Of a DNA stretch of 64,000 bases, positions 33,762 through 46,269 are shown one piece after another. Within the stretch, counting starts at the first letter, position 1, and each line of letters begins with the position of its first letter. Made by a program: the position numbers and the translations under genes. The notes under the pieces are model-generated. The model worked only from the letters and a program-made list of their open reading frames with translations, was not told the DNA's origin and did not search any database. The stretch lies in NCBI RefSeq assembly GCF_000143415.4, contig NW_003314261.1:2073802-2137801 (forward strand), in the 5' to 3' direction. This DNA is from Selaginella moellendorffii. Taxonomy: Eukaryota > Streptophyta > Lycopodiopsida > Selaginellales > Selaginellaceae.

Positions 33762-35462
33762 AGAACTAACCTCCTGTTAATGAGAGTACAATTTAATGAT
33801 TTTCTAGCTCTTAAACTTTCTCTAATTCTTTTGCTTATCACTAATATAAATTGTGCCACAAGAGCTTCAAGCTTTGTGTACACACTTTAGTTTCTGGTCA
33901 AGGAAGGATCTTAGTTTGAATATAAAAAATTAGGCTTCAAGGCTTCATGTTAGAGCCACTTTGGGTGAGCATGTAGAGTTCACTAAGACCTTGCAAGCTT
34001 GCCATGAGGAATCTCCTTGAGCTACATATAGCCAGTGTTGTTCTCACAAAAACTGAAGTTTTGGGCAACTTTTATTCAAGAAGAATACATATTATGCCTT
34101 ATAATAATATAACTCAGAAGAGCCCAAAAAAGGATTCCTGAAATTGACAAGTTAGTAGACAAGGCAATATATTGAGGTGGATGCTTCTCCTCCAAAAGTC
34201 TTAAAGAGTTGCCTCAAGGGAAGACTTATTTGCCGTATCAAATGCTAGCAAGCCAAACTCATGGGACCCATGGATTTTGACTTGCTCCAGAGGCTGAAAA
34301 TCTTCTTCATACTTGATATAAAACTTCTCTATTTGGGAAACATGGTATAGACCAACACCTCCAACTCGGGCATTTGCAGAATCTTGGGAATCTTTGTTGT
34401 AACTTGTGATTCCAACTAGATTCTAAGGAGATGAGTTGACATGGGAGGAGTATTCTGAAGACTCTATCCAGTTCAATTGCAAAAAATCGAAAACATTGCA
34501 ATTCACCACCTCAGTGTTTGACAACAATGTAAATGAGTAAAAATTTGACTGAACATGAGGCTTTAAAATGGAGATTTTGGAGTCATGAGAGGGTGATATA
34601 GAGTTATTTATAGTCCACTTCTGCCCAAAGAAGAAGCATAGGTAGTATGGTATGCGATTGTCCATTTGGTTTGCAACATTAACAACTTGTTAGAATGCAT
34701 GGGATGAATGGGTCTATGGGCCATGAATGGCTCCAGGGACTGCAAGCAAATGAAAGCTCTTGGTTATGTAGCAATCATTTTTGTTTCACTCACACAGCAA
34801 ATTTGTGGTGGGAATCTATCTACATAAATGTAATACTTAGTCTCTCTAATCTTGGTCATCTTGTCGAAGGTAGTTGAAGGTGATGGAAAAGGCACTAAAG
34901 ACTTCTCAAAAAGAGGATTGCCTACAAAAGTGGTACACATGAATTTTATGGAGGATGATTGGGGTGAAAAAATGGCCACAGAGTTAAGAATGGTGGACAT
35001 GGAACCCAGAATTGATTCAATAAATAAATTCTACCATCTATGAAAAACAAAAGCCAAAAGCTTAACCCAATTTAATAACTTTTGATCTAGAGAAATACAA
35101 TAAAATCTATCCTTTGATCTTTGCTTTGGAACTCAGTACTTCACATGATAGTTGAAAAGTGAGGCATCCCACAGTGGTCACCATCGTTTGCAAAGGAATC
35201 TCGCAACCTCACCATACACTCAAAATCCAATTGGAAAACCCACTAGAAAATAATCTAGATATCAATTTAATCTGAGTATATCTGGGAATGTCTGGAATCA
35301 TACTCATGCTCCAACAACATCCTTTCCTGTGAAATCTTGGTGCCTTTCAGGCTGTAAATCACACAAACAATCACACCACATATACACTTCAAGCTCAAGG
35401 TGATCATCCATGGTGTACTCAGATGGCAAACAGCCGGAACGCTAGAGCAATCTTACAAAAAC
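33762..35462. other. AT-rich filler between duplicate fragments
   Basis: About 1.7 kb of low-GC DNA like the 4.6-15.5 kb tract. Only short frames are present; one at 34852-35043 (containing KVVHMNFMEDDWGEKMATEL) looks protein-like but is not recognised. It separates the truncated GC6 copy from the truncated gamma-CAL copy and was probably inserted during or after the duplication. Confidence 0.6.
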
Positions 35463-35640
35463 AGGGAGAGGTCTGGGCTAGCAATCCAAAGTTCCGTGAG
35501 AATGGTAATTTACGATGAGACCAAGTCCTTTGTCCGCCATCTGGGGCTTTGCTCAGCACTTTTTGGAGTTTACTCCCCTGCATACTTCGAGCTCGAGAAG
35601 CTAATGAAGAATGGAGACGTTACTCTAAGCGTAAGTTTTT
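35463..35640 (+). pseudogene. Truncated copy of the gamma-CAL 3' exon
   Basis: This copy matches 32590-32780: gagaggtctgggc..gcaatcca, then frames for VRMVIYDETKSFV and PAYFELEKLMKNGDVTLS, ending in the same splice donor. About 12 bp are missing where the parent encodes SYAQQYFREF, and the frame is disturbed around the AKF codons. The 3' flank up to about 35847 is also shared with the parent, including the repeated tttcgaagttccaaa phrase and the 40 bp reading gtgaataaggagatagacaa onward. Confidence 0.9.
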
Positions 35641-35933
35641 TCATTTCTCTTCCAGACTAACAAGTCTATTGAGCATTTTCATGAAGTTTTGGAGAAGTTT
35701 TGAAGTTCCAAATGTTCGTGAACTTCGGGAAAGTCCAAATTAAGTTAGAAAAGTTTCGAAGTGAATAAGGAGATAGACAATGACGACATCCCTCTCTTGC
35801 TTCTCTTTCTTCCAAGTCAAAGCATATTCGAGTTCGATACCTTGTTAAGTCGCATCTTTACGAAGCATATTCTTCCTGACTTAAACCCTAAGCGAGGAGC
35901 TGGATCCAAGGCGATTCTGAGAGCTGGATCGCG

Positions 35934-38900
35934 ATGAGGCCTTCTACAGCTCTCGGCATGATGGTCAAGGTGAGGTTTCTCTTCTGGGACGATCGATCCA
36001 GGAACTTTGGGCATAGATAAGGGCAATCGATAGATTTCTAGATTGTCCGGTGCCTGCATTCGCTAGGACGCGCAATTCGAGGCGAATTTGTGATGGTTTG
36101 CATCGGTGCAGGGTGTTGGGGGATTCGTTTTTGGAAGCGGAGATCATCCGCCAGAGGACGATGGGTAAGTCGACACTCTGGTTGTTCTTGAAGTGATTTT
36201 GGATTGGTTTTTCTAGCGGAGTGGAGCAATTGCTTGAGACTATCAGCAATGGTACGCTCGCTGTGGACAGGCGAGCTGCCATGGAGGAGCTTCGTGTTCT
36301 CGTGGACGAAAATCGCCAAGCACAGCTGGCCTTTGGAGCCATGGGTATTTTATTCTAACTCTAGTTCTCTATTTTGTCGACTTCGTGTTTTAAAAAGCGT
36401 TGCTTTGCAGGATTTCCGGTGCTCATTGGTGTGCTCAGAGACGATCGTGACGACGTAGACATGGTGAGCGAGCGTAATTTTTTTTTATCGCGAGCTTTCT
36501 ATTCTCTGGTTGACTTACATAATGAATCAAGGTCCGAGGAGCGCTGGAAACGCTCGTTACTGCTTTAAGCAACGCGACTCAAGATGATCACGGGCAGCTT
36601 TCTCCTGGTCTTGTGAACTGTGAACTGCTTGCAAGGGAGCAGAACATCGTTGCGTTGCTTTTAAGTTTGCTGGTAAGCTAGGAAACTTTGTGGGAACTAT
36701 CTTATCAAATGTCTTCAGGAGGAGGAGGATTTCTACGTCCGGTACTATGTTCTTCAGCTTCTCACGCTACTTCTGTCCGTTTCACCCGCTAGGTGAGTTG
36801 CCGTCGCAAGCTTCGATACGTAAATCTAAAAGGTGTGCAATTGAAGATTGCAAGAGGAAGTCCTAGCAACACCGCAAGGCATCACAAGACTCATGGATAT
36901 GATGCTGGAGCGCGAGGTCAGCAAGATGTAGACGGCTGAAACGCTCACGTGATAAACGTTTGCAGGTGATCCGGAATGAAGCACTTTTGCTTTTGACTCA
37001 CCTTACCCGTGCAGCCAAGGTGGGACCTTTGATGTATTTGAGCTTTCGTTTATGCTTGTTTTTCTTTTTTAACAGGAGATTCAAAAGATTGTTGTTTTTG
37101 AAGGCGCTTTTGAGAGAGTGTTTCACATTGTAAAGGAAGAAGGAGGTTCGGACGGAGGGATTGTTGTCCAGGTACAAGTTGGAGCTGATCTTTGAACCGT
37201 CTAAAATACTTCTATGATATGCAGGACTGTCTGGAATTGCTTAACAACCTTTTGCGCAATAATTCGTCCAACCAGGTATTCCTGTATGTTGGTGTTCAGT
37301 CTGACCGTCGTCGTTTGTAGGTGTTCCTTAGAGAAACCATGGGTCTAGCAAACGTGGCTTCTCTTTTGAGTTTGCGCAAAGGAGGCGGTGACGCCTCTCA
37401 GCAGAAGGTATTTCGAAGGTTATCTTATGTGCTTGGAGTCTAATTTGGATACGATGTTCGCTGTTAAGACAGTCAGTGAACTTATTATGTGCTCTGGAAA
37501 CAGTTGCCTTGTTACTAGCTGGGAGTGAAGACGTGGAGCCCGGGAAGGATGCAAACCTGGCTGCTAATAAAAAGCTTCTTGCTCAGGTACAACTTTGTCT
37601 TGCAATTATATACATGTACTTCATCGTGCATCCATTATAGAGTGATGTTCTCAGCTATTTGTTGGGGCTTAGCGTTGAAGGCAGGATTTCGGCAGTGGCT
37701 ATTCGATGCCTGGTATGCTAATGTGGTGCCGACTACCTCTAGACTTTAACTTGATTTGGACGTGCAGGCACTAAAATGTGTCGGAGATCTTGTAAATGGC
37801 CACGCTGTCAACAGAGACATACTAGCGAACAAGCTAGTCGGTGACGAAGGTGATGCAGAACCAGCTATGGTGTGCATTCTGAGAGTGTTACTACGTACGC
37901 CCAACATAAACGAGTGTATCGCTGCTGAGTACGTGATCAAATGCTTCTGTGAGGTTGGATCTTTCTTTACTGCTGTCTAGTTATTCACGCTATTTTCTTC
38001 AGGGCAATCCAGATGGTCAGACAATGCTGGCATCGACAATTACTCCTCTACCTCAGTCGTCTAGGAAGAGAGAAGATGGTCACCATCTTTCATTCGGAAG
38101 GTTTAATTTCTCGTCGTATGGTGAAGTGAATGACGACAAGATTTACTTTTGTTGTTTCAGCATGCTGATCCAGGCGCTGGTTGGGATTGATGGCAGAAAT
38201 GACTTGGAGGTACGACCGGATTCGTCCTGACAGTTTGTATGATCTTTCTTCTGGCAGGCAAGTTGCAGAGCTGCAAGTGTTTTGTCTCACATTCTTAAAA
38301 ACAACATCAAGTGCAAAGAACGGGTACACAAGATTTCAATACTTGTGATTTTCTGATAAAAGCTGGCCGACCGTGCAGGTTTTGTCAATCCCTCTGGAAA
38401 TACCTTCTTCGAGGCTTGCAACTCCGGAGCTCCTGTTGCCTCGGTGCATGAGATATCTAGCTGCCGCTTCAGCTTCTGTAAGACATGAAAGCGTAGACAA
38501 CGTGAGCACAGCTTGGCTGCAACCGGTCATTCTGAGGCTATTGGTGACATGGCTTGCCGAGTGTCCACCAGCAGTAGCTGCATTCCTGGAGACGGCTACT
38601 CACCTTCCGTTCCTGGTGGAGCTCATGTCCAGCAGTGGATCGCCTGTAAGTGTTCACGTAGCTGGCCTCGCTGCAGTTCTACTTGGCGAGTGTATAGTGT
38701 ACAACGAAAACAAGCCGTCACCCTCATCGTCAGCTGGGACAGATGCGTCTGCAGTCCTAGAGATGGTTAATCAGAGAATCGGGCTCACAGCATTCTTTTC
38801 CAAGTGGGAGGATATGAGACTAAGCCCCTTATTTATCGCTTCATCGACACCGACTCGACTTCCGCAGGCACTTACGAGATCTACAGCAGCTGCAGTAGCT

Positions 38901-39831
38901 GCTGGTGACGGATTTATAGCTGCTGCTGCGTCCACTGAAGAAAAACTGGAGTTGGGATTACATTCCGGTGATGCATCTCCAGAGGCAGCTCTTCCACTAT
39001 TCTACGATGCTCCATTCGTTCAGTTCATCAACCTCTTGGAGCCGGTTGTGCGGAACCGGATCGTGGAGCTGTTTACAAACCCGAAGAGTGGGGTAGTCAC
39101 CGTGGAGGTGGCGGGGTGGGAACGTGCGGAAGGCGAAAGCGAGTCGGACTACACGACGAGGCTGAAAACTGTACTTCAAACTCAGGCTCAAGAAATACAG
39201 GTGCGTTTGTTTTTTCCCACGTAGAGGTGATGTTAACACTTAACACTTGCTGCAGGAACTCTTGGCCAGAAACTCAGCACTCGCCGAAGATCTCCTCATA
39301 AACTCAAACGAAAAGGCCATAGTTCAAGACTCGTCAACTCACCGGAGCAGTGCATCTCTGAAAGCCGACGTCGATCGCTTGAAGCAGCAGCTGGAAGAAT
39401 CCCAGCAGAAAACCACCGCAGCGATCAACCAGAGACGGGAGTTGGAGTCGGAGGTGGTCTCGTACAAGCAACTGGCGTCCAAGTACGAGGCGGAGCTCCA
39501 GAGCCTTTCGAGCGCTTACAACGAGCTGGAGAAGATAAACCACGGCATGGATGGACAGATGAAGAGCATGAGAAGCGTTGTGGAAGGCAAGGGAGTGTCG
39601 CTGAAGCCATCGCCGGAGGAGCTCGAGGCGGCCCGGGAGGAAGGCCGGGCCGAGGCACAGAAGGAGAACGAGGCGGAGCTAAACGACTTGCTGGTTTGCT
39701 TGGGCCAGGAGGAGAGCAAGGTGGAGAAGCTGAGAGCTCGGCTGGAAGAGCTCGGTGAAGACGTTGGAGCGCTCTTGGAAGGGATTGGAGGTGGAGACGA
39801 GGAAGACGAGGAGGACGAGGAGGAGCAGTGA
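35934..39831 (+). CDS. GC6: Golgi vesicle-tethering protein p115/Uso1-like, golgin candidate 6
   Basis: About 17 exons. The armadillo-like head begins GVGGFVFGSGDHPPEDD, then VEQLLETISNGTLAVDRRA, FPVLIGVLRDDRDDVDM, EEEDFYVRYYVLQLL, GITRLMDMMLEREVIRNEAL, KIVVFEGAFERVFHIVKEEG, DCLELLNNLLRNNSSNQ, SVNLLCALETVALL and ALKCVGDLVNGHAVNRDIL. A coiled-coil tail starts near LLARNSALAEDLL and continues through LKADVDRLKQQLEESQQK. The end is the conserved DLLVCLGQEESKVEKLRARL followed by a run of Asp and Glu. The protein tethers COPI/ER-derived vesicles at the cis-Golgi with Rab1. The first exon is short (MRPSTALGMMVK); the start is less certain than the rest. A telobox lies at 35883. Part of the gene is duplicated at 33013-33761. 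Confidence 0.93.
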
Positions 39832-40225
39832 TCTTCCAAGGTTCTTCATGAAACTCTCATCCAGATCATATCACTGGGAGTTCCAGGTACTGGATTCTAC
39901 TATGGTTATTTCCTTTTCTTCTTTGGAAGGACGTTCTTCCAGATCGATTTCTCACTTACAAAGTTCCAGACGAAGCAAACTGGAAACAAAAGAACCAAAG
40001 AGTTTGAAAGAAACTTCCATTTTCTCTGTACAAACGAAGCACACTAAATTGACTGGAGGCATATTCTCTTGGAATCTTCCGCGTCATAACAATGAACGAT
40101 TTGGACGACACGTGGCGGCAGCGGATTTGCCGTTGGGTGCCATTTAATAGTGCGTGTGTTTGGCATTTTAGGGTTCTGGGGACGGAACGGCCGGGTCGAT
40201 GCTCTAGCTCTGTCCTTGGCCAAGG
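39832..40225. promoter_or_regulatory. GC6 3' end and promoter of the carrier gene
   Basis: It contains an ABRE/G-box-like cacgtggc at about 40109 and a telobox-like tttagggtt at 40167, both within 120 bp of the carrier ATG. No gene is seen. Confidence 0.4.
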
Positions 40226-41755
40226 ATGAGCTCGGCGCCTCCCACAATCTCCGCGGACGCGATCGCCAGGCTGAAGAAGAAGGAGGATTTCCCGGATTCC
40301 AAGGTCGTGGGTGGGGCGGCGGGCAAGGAAGGCTCGTCATCGCCGGCGGCGGCTCTCCAGAACAAGACGGTATGGGCAAACTTCCCCAAGGATCTCATCG
40401 CGGGCGGGCTGATGGGCGGCGTGGCGCACACCATCGTTGCGCCCATCGAGCGCGCCAAGCTGCTGCTCCAGACGCAGGAGAGCAATCTGGCGATAATGCA
40501 GGGGCGGCATCACCGCTACAAGGGGATGATCGATTGCATCTTCCGGATCGCCAAGGATGAGGGCGTGCTCTCCCTGTGGCGGGGGAATGGAAGCAGTGTC
40601 ATGCGGTACTATCCGTCACTAGCACTCAACTTTGCCTTCAAGGTGTGTAGTCTCGTTCTTTCGTTCTTTCGTGGCTTCTTTCCTTCTCTCTTCGTTTTTC
40701 TTCCTCTTTGCGCTAGAGATTCTTCCTTCTCTTCGTTTTTCTTCCGGGATTCTTGCTCGTTTTTCGGATTGTTTACGTATAGTTTCGTCTCGTCTCAGTT
40801 CCTACCGGTTCTTACTTGCGATCCTTTCGTCCTCAGTTCTTGCGTCTAGTTTTCTTTATCCGTGGAACCTTTTCCACTCACTTCGTACCGCAAGTAGGGA
40901 CTTACGGATGAAACCTTTGCTTCCATTCTTATCATTCGAGCCTCCATTTTTTCCTTGTTTATCTGCTCTTTAAGATTCCATTGTTTCTAGCAAGTTGGAA
41001 CCTTTTGTTCTTACTTATGAAACCTTTACTTTCATTATTAGAATCTTTGTCATGAGCTTACATTCTTTTTCTCTGTTTACAAGCTTCGCTTTTGACTCGG
41101 ACTTTCTTCTTTGCAGGACTTGTACCGATCGCTACTCATCTCGGACAAGAACGACGCACTGTCAAGAGCACCCTTCAACTTCGTGGCCGGGGCCGCCGCC
41201 GGGTGCACCAGCCTCGTCTTCGTCTATCCCCTGGACATCGCCCACACGCGCTTAGCGGCCGATATCGGGAACCGCGACGCCAGGCAGTTCAAGGGACTCC
41301 TCCACTTCATCAGGACCATCTACCGCAAGGATGGCACTCGCGGACTCTACCGGGGACTCCCAGCGTCCATCCAGGGAATGGTCGTGCACAGGAGCGTCTA
41401 CTTTGGAGGTTTCGACACGGCCAAGGACTTGCTCTCGCGAGACTCCGAGCACCTCCCTTTCTGGAAACGCTGGCTCATGGCTCAGGCGGCCACCACCTCG
41501 GCCGGCTTGATCTCGTATCCGCTCGACACCGTCCGGCACAGGATGATGATGCAAGCCGGCCTGGAGAAGAGAATGTACGTCAACACTCTGGATTGCTGGA
41601 GAAAGATTTACCGGATGGAAGGGGTCTCGTCCTTCTATCGTGGAGCCGTGTCAAACATGTTGCGAGGGACCGGCGCTGCGCTCATCCTGGTGCTCTACGA
41701 CGAGCTCAAGTACCTGATGAACTTGACGGTGCCGCTCGACAGTGGAAACAAGTGA
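40226..41755 (+). CDS. Adenine nucleotide carrier, PM-ANT1-like (mitochondrial carrier family)
   Basis: Exons 40226-40642 and 41117-41755 give 351 aa. There are three carrier repeats with the PxD/ExxK signature: PIERAKLLLQ, PLDIAHTRLA and PLDTVRHRMM, each followed by an RG or GL turn (LWRGNGSSVMRYYPSLALNF, LYRGLPASIQGMVVHRSVYF, FYRGAVSNMLRGTGAALILV). The phrases HTRLAADIG...ARQFKG and HRSVYFGGFDTAKD are specific to Arabidopsis At5g56450 (PM-ANT1), reported as a plasma-membrane ADP/ATP exporter active in pollen. The nucleotide-carrier signature RRRMMM reads RHRMMM here. The N-terminus (about 45 residues with KKKEDFPDSK) lacks a classical presequence, as in PM-ANT1. Localisation is inferred by homology. 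Confidence 0.92.
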
Positions 41756-42028
41756 GATGATCCGGCAGCGCAGCTCTTCTCAGTTTTGTAAAAAGAAAGC
41801 AACGTCGGGAGCGAGTTTTGCAGCAGCCTACCTAGCTCCTCCTCCCGGAAAGCTCTCTCTTTGTTGATAGAAAGGGTCTGGAAGCGCGGCTATATTGTAA
41901 TATAATGTTAGCATTCCATCAAACAAAAGCAAAAGGCCTTGAGCTCTACAAAGGTGGCCCTGTTTAGAGTCGTGCTTAGTAAACTGGCTATGCAAAGAAA
42001 GATGAAAAGCTTACCACTGACCAGAGTC
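41756..42028. other. Convergent 3' region, carrier gene and NRPB7
   Basis: Stop codons of the two converging genes are 273 bp apart. The region holds 3' UTR sequence, including a tattgtaatataatg stretch near 41890 that could carry poly(A) signals. No gene is seen. Confidence 0.5.
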
Positions 42029-43277
42029 TTAAGCTCCTGCTGTTGGATCGCCGATAAGGCCCAGGAAATCGTCCTTGATCGTCCCGATGCAGAACTATGT
42101 AGCGTACAGATATTTTTAACACCAGTTTCGAGAAGCCGAGCGGAGCATGCTTACAATTTCAGTGGCGTCTACACGAGTTCCAACGATTTTAAGGCGCACC
42201 TCGCTGTCCTTTTGTATTCGGACCTGAGGAAAAAGAAAAAAAATTTGAGGATTTCCGGAAGAGCACACACACACATGCTCACCGAGCTATCAGATGTTTC
42301 GTAGCAGGGTACATCGCCGGACTGAAAGGACATGTCATCTGGAATAAGCTGCAGGCTTTCCAAGTTATTAAGAGAAAACGAGGAAGAACAAACAAACTTG
42401 AGCAAACTTACGTGGTTTGAGACGAAAATCTGGACTGGTCCGGCTTCTGCGAAGAATCCCATCTGCGAATTCAAAAAAACGTAAGTATGAGAGATTTGGG
42501 AGAGGAGGAGGAGCCAACCTTATTGACCAGCGTCACGACCCCTTCAAGAATCTCGCCTTTGAAAGGGCGGAAGACTACGCACTGGTAGTGTATGGGAAAA
42601 GTTACGTAGCCAGTCCCGTCCCGAATGAGTCCTTTGCCAATCGTGTCCACTCCGGTCACGGCAACAACAAAGCCATGTCTTCCACTGGAAAGGGAAAAGC
42701 TAAAGTTTTAGAGCTCCAAAGAGAGATTATCCAAACCAAATGAAAAACAAGGCCAAAGATAAGAACCACAAGAAAGAAAAAACGCAACCAAAAATCTCAC
42801 AGCGAAAAGCTTCCCTTTAGAGGAAAAAAAAACAGGAAAATACCGAAAAGAAAAAATCCTAGAAGGTAGAACAGAAAAGCTCCTTGCTCCTAGAAGCTAG
42901 TCCGAGAGAAAAACTTGAAGCTAGAACATAAGAAAATCCTTGCTCCTAAAAGCTAGAACAACCCGAGAGCGAAGGAAAAAAATCCTTGCTCCTAGAAGCT
43001 AGAACAACCCGGGAGGACAAAATCCTTGCTCTAGAAGCTAGAAGAGCCCGAGCAGGCCAATGCAGGCCCTCAGATTCAGCGACTATGCCTCTAGAGCGCC
43101 TAAAATACGCGATTCTTAACCTGGAAACTCTTTCCCTACTCTGGAAACGCTAGAAGCGTACCTGCAAGTGCCCTCGACGTCGTGGATGAGCTTCTCGACG
43201 AGCTTGTCTCTGAGCTGCGGCCCAAAGAATCGCGGATGGAGCTGGAGATTGCGCTCGAGGCGGATATGGAAGAACAT
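42029..43277 (-). CDS. NRPB7: RNA polymerase II subunit RPB7
   Basis: Six exons on the minus strand: 43277-43162, 42684-42519, 42462-42412, 42348-42283, 42223-42155, 42094-42029, about 177 aa, the usual length. The sequence is almost that of known plant RPB7: MFFHIRLERNLQLHPRFFGP, then GRHGFVVAVTGVDTIGKGLI, TFPIHYQCVVFRPFKGEILE, MGFFAEAGPVQIFVSNH, LIPDDMSFQSGDVPCYETSD and VRIQKDSEVRLKIVGTRVDA, ending FCIGTIKDDFLGLIGDPTAG. RPB7 pairs with RPB4 as the stalk, binds emerging RNA and links transcription to mRNA decay. The first intron is long (477 bp) and holds a tandem repeat; the others are short. It is divergent from the ZNF598 gene. Confidence 0.95.
42881..43045. repeat. Tandem repeat in NRPB7 intron 1
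   Basis: Four copies of tccttgctcctagaagctag start at 42881, 42937, 42983 and 43023, with A-rich or acccgag spacers of decreasing length. The array accounts for much of the extra length of this intron. Confidence 0.85.
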
Positions 43278-43508
43278 CCCTTCACAGTGAATGGAATTAG
43301 GGTTTATCACCAAACGCGTTTTGTCCTTTTAGTAGAGAGCCGTCTAGGGTTTGATCGAGGATTTTTGGGATCGCGATCGGCATCGGCGAGCGCGAGCTCT
43401 TCCCCTCTCCATCAGAGCGTCGTGCTGCTCCAGGCGCTGCGATTCCGGTGGTATTTCCTCTTCCCCGAGCTAGATTTCCTCCGAAATTTCTGCTTTACAA
43501 GCTCAGAG
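43278..43508. promoter_or_regulatory. Divergent promoter region, NRPB7 and ZNF598
   Basis: 231 bp between start codons. Two telobox-like tagggttt motifs lie at 43298-43305 and 43345-43352. No TATA box is seen. A core polymerase gene and a translation quality-control gene share this region. Confidence 0.45.
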
Positions 43509-45645
43509 ATGGAGGATTGCTGCGCTGTGTGTGCCGAGCCGCTGGAGTGGATCGCCTACGGCGGTTGCGGCCACCGGGAAGTGTGCGCTACATGCACCGC
43601 TAGGCTGAGGGTCGTGCTCGATGATAAGCGCTGTTGCATATGCAAACAGGAGTGTCCATTCGTCTTCGTCACAAAGGTGAGATTTTTTCTTTGGTTTCTT
43701 CTCGATAGCGAGCTCACAGAGTAGAGATTCTTGCGTAGGCTCTCGGGGACTATACCAAAGTGGTGTCGGACTTTAGCTCCTTGTCCACTGGCCACCAAAG
43801 TGGCAACCTTTGGTTCGAGGCGGACATTGGGGCTTACTTTGACGACGAGGATGAATACAAGAGGATCAAAGCTATGTGCCGCCTCCAGTGCAAAGTTTGC
43901 GAGGCTGCCACTGCCGCTACTCCTCCTGTCAATGGAGCTGTTCGAGCTGGCCACGTCTTTAGAAACCTGGATACTCTTCGACGCCACATCTTCTCGGCGC
44001 ACAGGCTCATCATGTGTTCGCTGTGCTTGGAAGGCCGTAAGGTACTGCAACTTGGATGTTGTGTGAGTGTGCTAAAGTTTTCCTCTCCTCTTTGCAGGTG
44101 TTCATTCAGGATCAAAAGCTGTATACCAAGCCACAGCTCGAGCGCCATTCTTCTAGAGGAGATTCTGTCGTGGATGGGAATGAGGAGGAGCGAGGTGGCT
44201 TCACGGGCCATCCTATGTGTGCCTTTTGTACCAGGAGGTTTTATAGTGACAACGAGCTCTACCACCACATGTCCACGGAACATTTTACGTGCCATCTTTG
44301 CCAGAGGTAAACGTGTCCACCTTTGGTGCGGCTTCTCATTTTCTCATTGTGTATCCAATGCAGGTTGAGGCCTGGACAATTTGATTATTATGAAAACTAC
44401 GACGACTTGGAGGTAGGAAAGCTCACCTCATTGAGACGTCACTAGTGAGTGTCCTTTTTCTACAGAGTCACTTTCGGAATGAGCATGCTCTTTGCGAAGA
44501 TCCTGACTGCCTTGCGAAAAAGTTTGTTGTGTTTGCTTCCGAGCAAGAATTGAAGGTGAGCGTAAGAGATTGTGTCGTCTACTTTAGACTTAAGTTACGT
44601 CGTTTAGGTTCACAATGCCAAAGAGCATGGAGGGAGTCTGACGCGTGCTCAGCGAAACGCAGCGCTGAAGGTGAAGTTTGTCCGCATGTATTTCGTCTGC
44701 GCCGTAGCTCATGGTGTCAAATTCCAGATTCCTGTTAGTTATCAGTTTCGACGTTCTCCAGGCCAACAAGCTTCAGAGCGTGGAAGAAGCTCGTACTATA
44801 GAGGCAACCGAGGGAATGACTTGAATGCCGAACTCTTGTCTTCGCCTCCCAGGGAGACCGTTGTCCCGCTCGCATCCGAAGACACTGATACCTCCGCTGT
44901 GGCAAACAACCCCGCGCACTTCCCCGCGCTTGCTCCATCCGAAAGTGTTGCAGCAAGCGCAAGCACTAGAGAGAACACCGACAGCGCGAGGTGGTATCGT
45001 ACTGCGTTACACGGCGGAGGCCGCTCATCTCTCAACGAGTCGGCGTTTCCGCCATTACCTGGAGCAGCTCAGCCGCAGCATTCTCGGCAGCAGAGCCAGC
45101 GTCCGTTGGCTTCGCTCATCGCGGCCGGAGGGGCCGGTGGAAAGAAAGTCAAGGTTCTCAATGCAAAGCAGCGAGCTGTTCCCGAGACTCGCCCCCCCGA
45201 AAGTCGAGCGATCATCACTCTAAATCCTTCCGAGTATCCGGAGCTGCAAGCCGGCCACTCGAGTAGTGCTCTCGCTGGGCGCGGACCTCCACTGGGTGGC
45301 CCCGGCGCTGGCGCCGGAGGTGGTGGAGGTGGACCTTCTCACTCGAGCAGCAGCAGTGCCGTGGTACGTCCTGCCAGTGCCGACGTCGTCCAGTTGAGCA
45401 TGGACGAGATACGAGCTGCAACAAAAGTCTTGATAGAGGAGATACGATCCCACTTGAAAGGCAATGAAGACGAGTTCGCAAAGTTCAAGGAGGTACACTC
45501 GCAGTTTCGAAGCGGGGAACTGAGCGCCAAGTCATACTACGATCAGGTGGCGAAGCTCGGCTTGTCAAACATTCTTCCGGAGCTGGCTCGACTGTGTCCG
45601 GACCGAAGGAAGCAGGAGGAGCTGCTGGACGTGATGAAACAAGTC

Positions 45646-45676
<31 letters not shown>

Positions 45677-46269
45677 AGAAACCAAGGAATGGATACAGGG
45701 ACCCGAGCGGCGACGGCGCAGCCAGACGAAGAGAAAAGCAGGCAGCAGTGGAGGAGGACGTGGAAGTTCTTTCCACGGACGGCTACCGTAGAAAGGGAGG
45801 GAGTGGGACAAGTTCGTCATTCCTGGCGTTACCTTCGTCGTTCCCTTCGTTGTCATCGTCGTCGTCGCCGTCACTCTCGGTGCTGTACAAAGCCAAAGCC
45901 GAAGCTCCTCCCGGTACGTCGGATTGGAGCTGCGAGACGTGCACGCTGGTAAACCCGTGGAGCAGCGTCCACTGCGCTGCTTGCGGAGCTGGGAAGCCGC
46001 TCCATCAGCCGGGTGGAAACAGCAGCAGCGGTAACGATGTGATCAAAGAGGCTGTGGATACGAAGAAGAAGAAGAAGGTGCCAAAGTTTCTCAGGAACAG
46101 GCTTGGCTCAGACGTGGAGGAGGAAGAGACCAGTGCTACTAGTGCTGTGGAAGAAGTACCGGCTGGTGCTACTACTGCTAGTACGACTCGTGGGGCGTGG
46201 AGAAACGGTGGTGGCCATCGCTTGCTAGCTGTGACATCATCCTCGTCACAGAGTAATCAGGTTGGGTGA
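43509..46269 (+). CDS. RING E3 ubiquitin ligase of the ZNF598/Hel2 type
   Basis: Seven or so exons, over 700 aa. The N-terminal RING is CCAVCAEPLEWIAYGGCGHR and later CICKQECPFVF. It is followed by the family's C2H2 fingers: CKVCEAA...HVFRNLDTLRRH, CSLCLEGRKVFIQDQKLYTK, PMCAFCTRRFYSDNELYHHM, FTCHLCQR and HFRNEHALCEDPDCLAKKFV. A long low-complexity region follows, with alanine and glycine runs, a helical stretch (FAKFKEVHSQFRSGELSAKS) and near the C-terminus a RanBP2-type finger, DWSCETCTLVNPWSSVHCAA. ZNF598/Hel2 binds collided ribosomes and ubiquitinates small-subunit proteins to start quality control. The 3' end converges on the bHLH gene. Confidence 0.92.
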
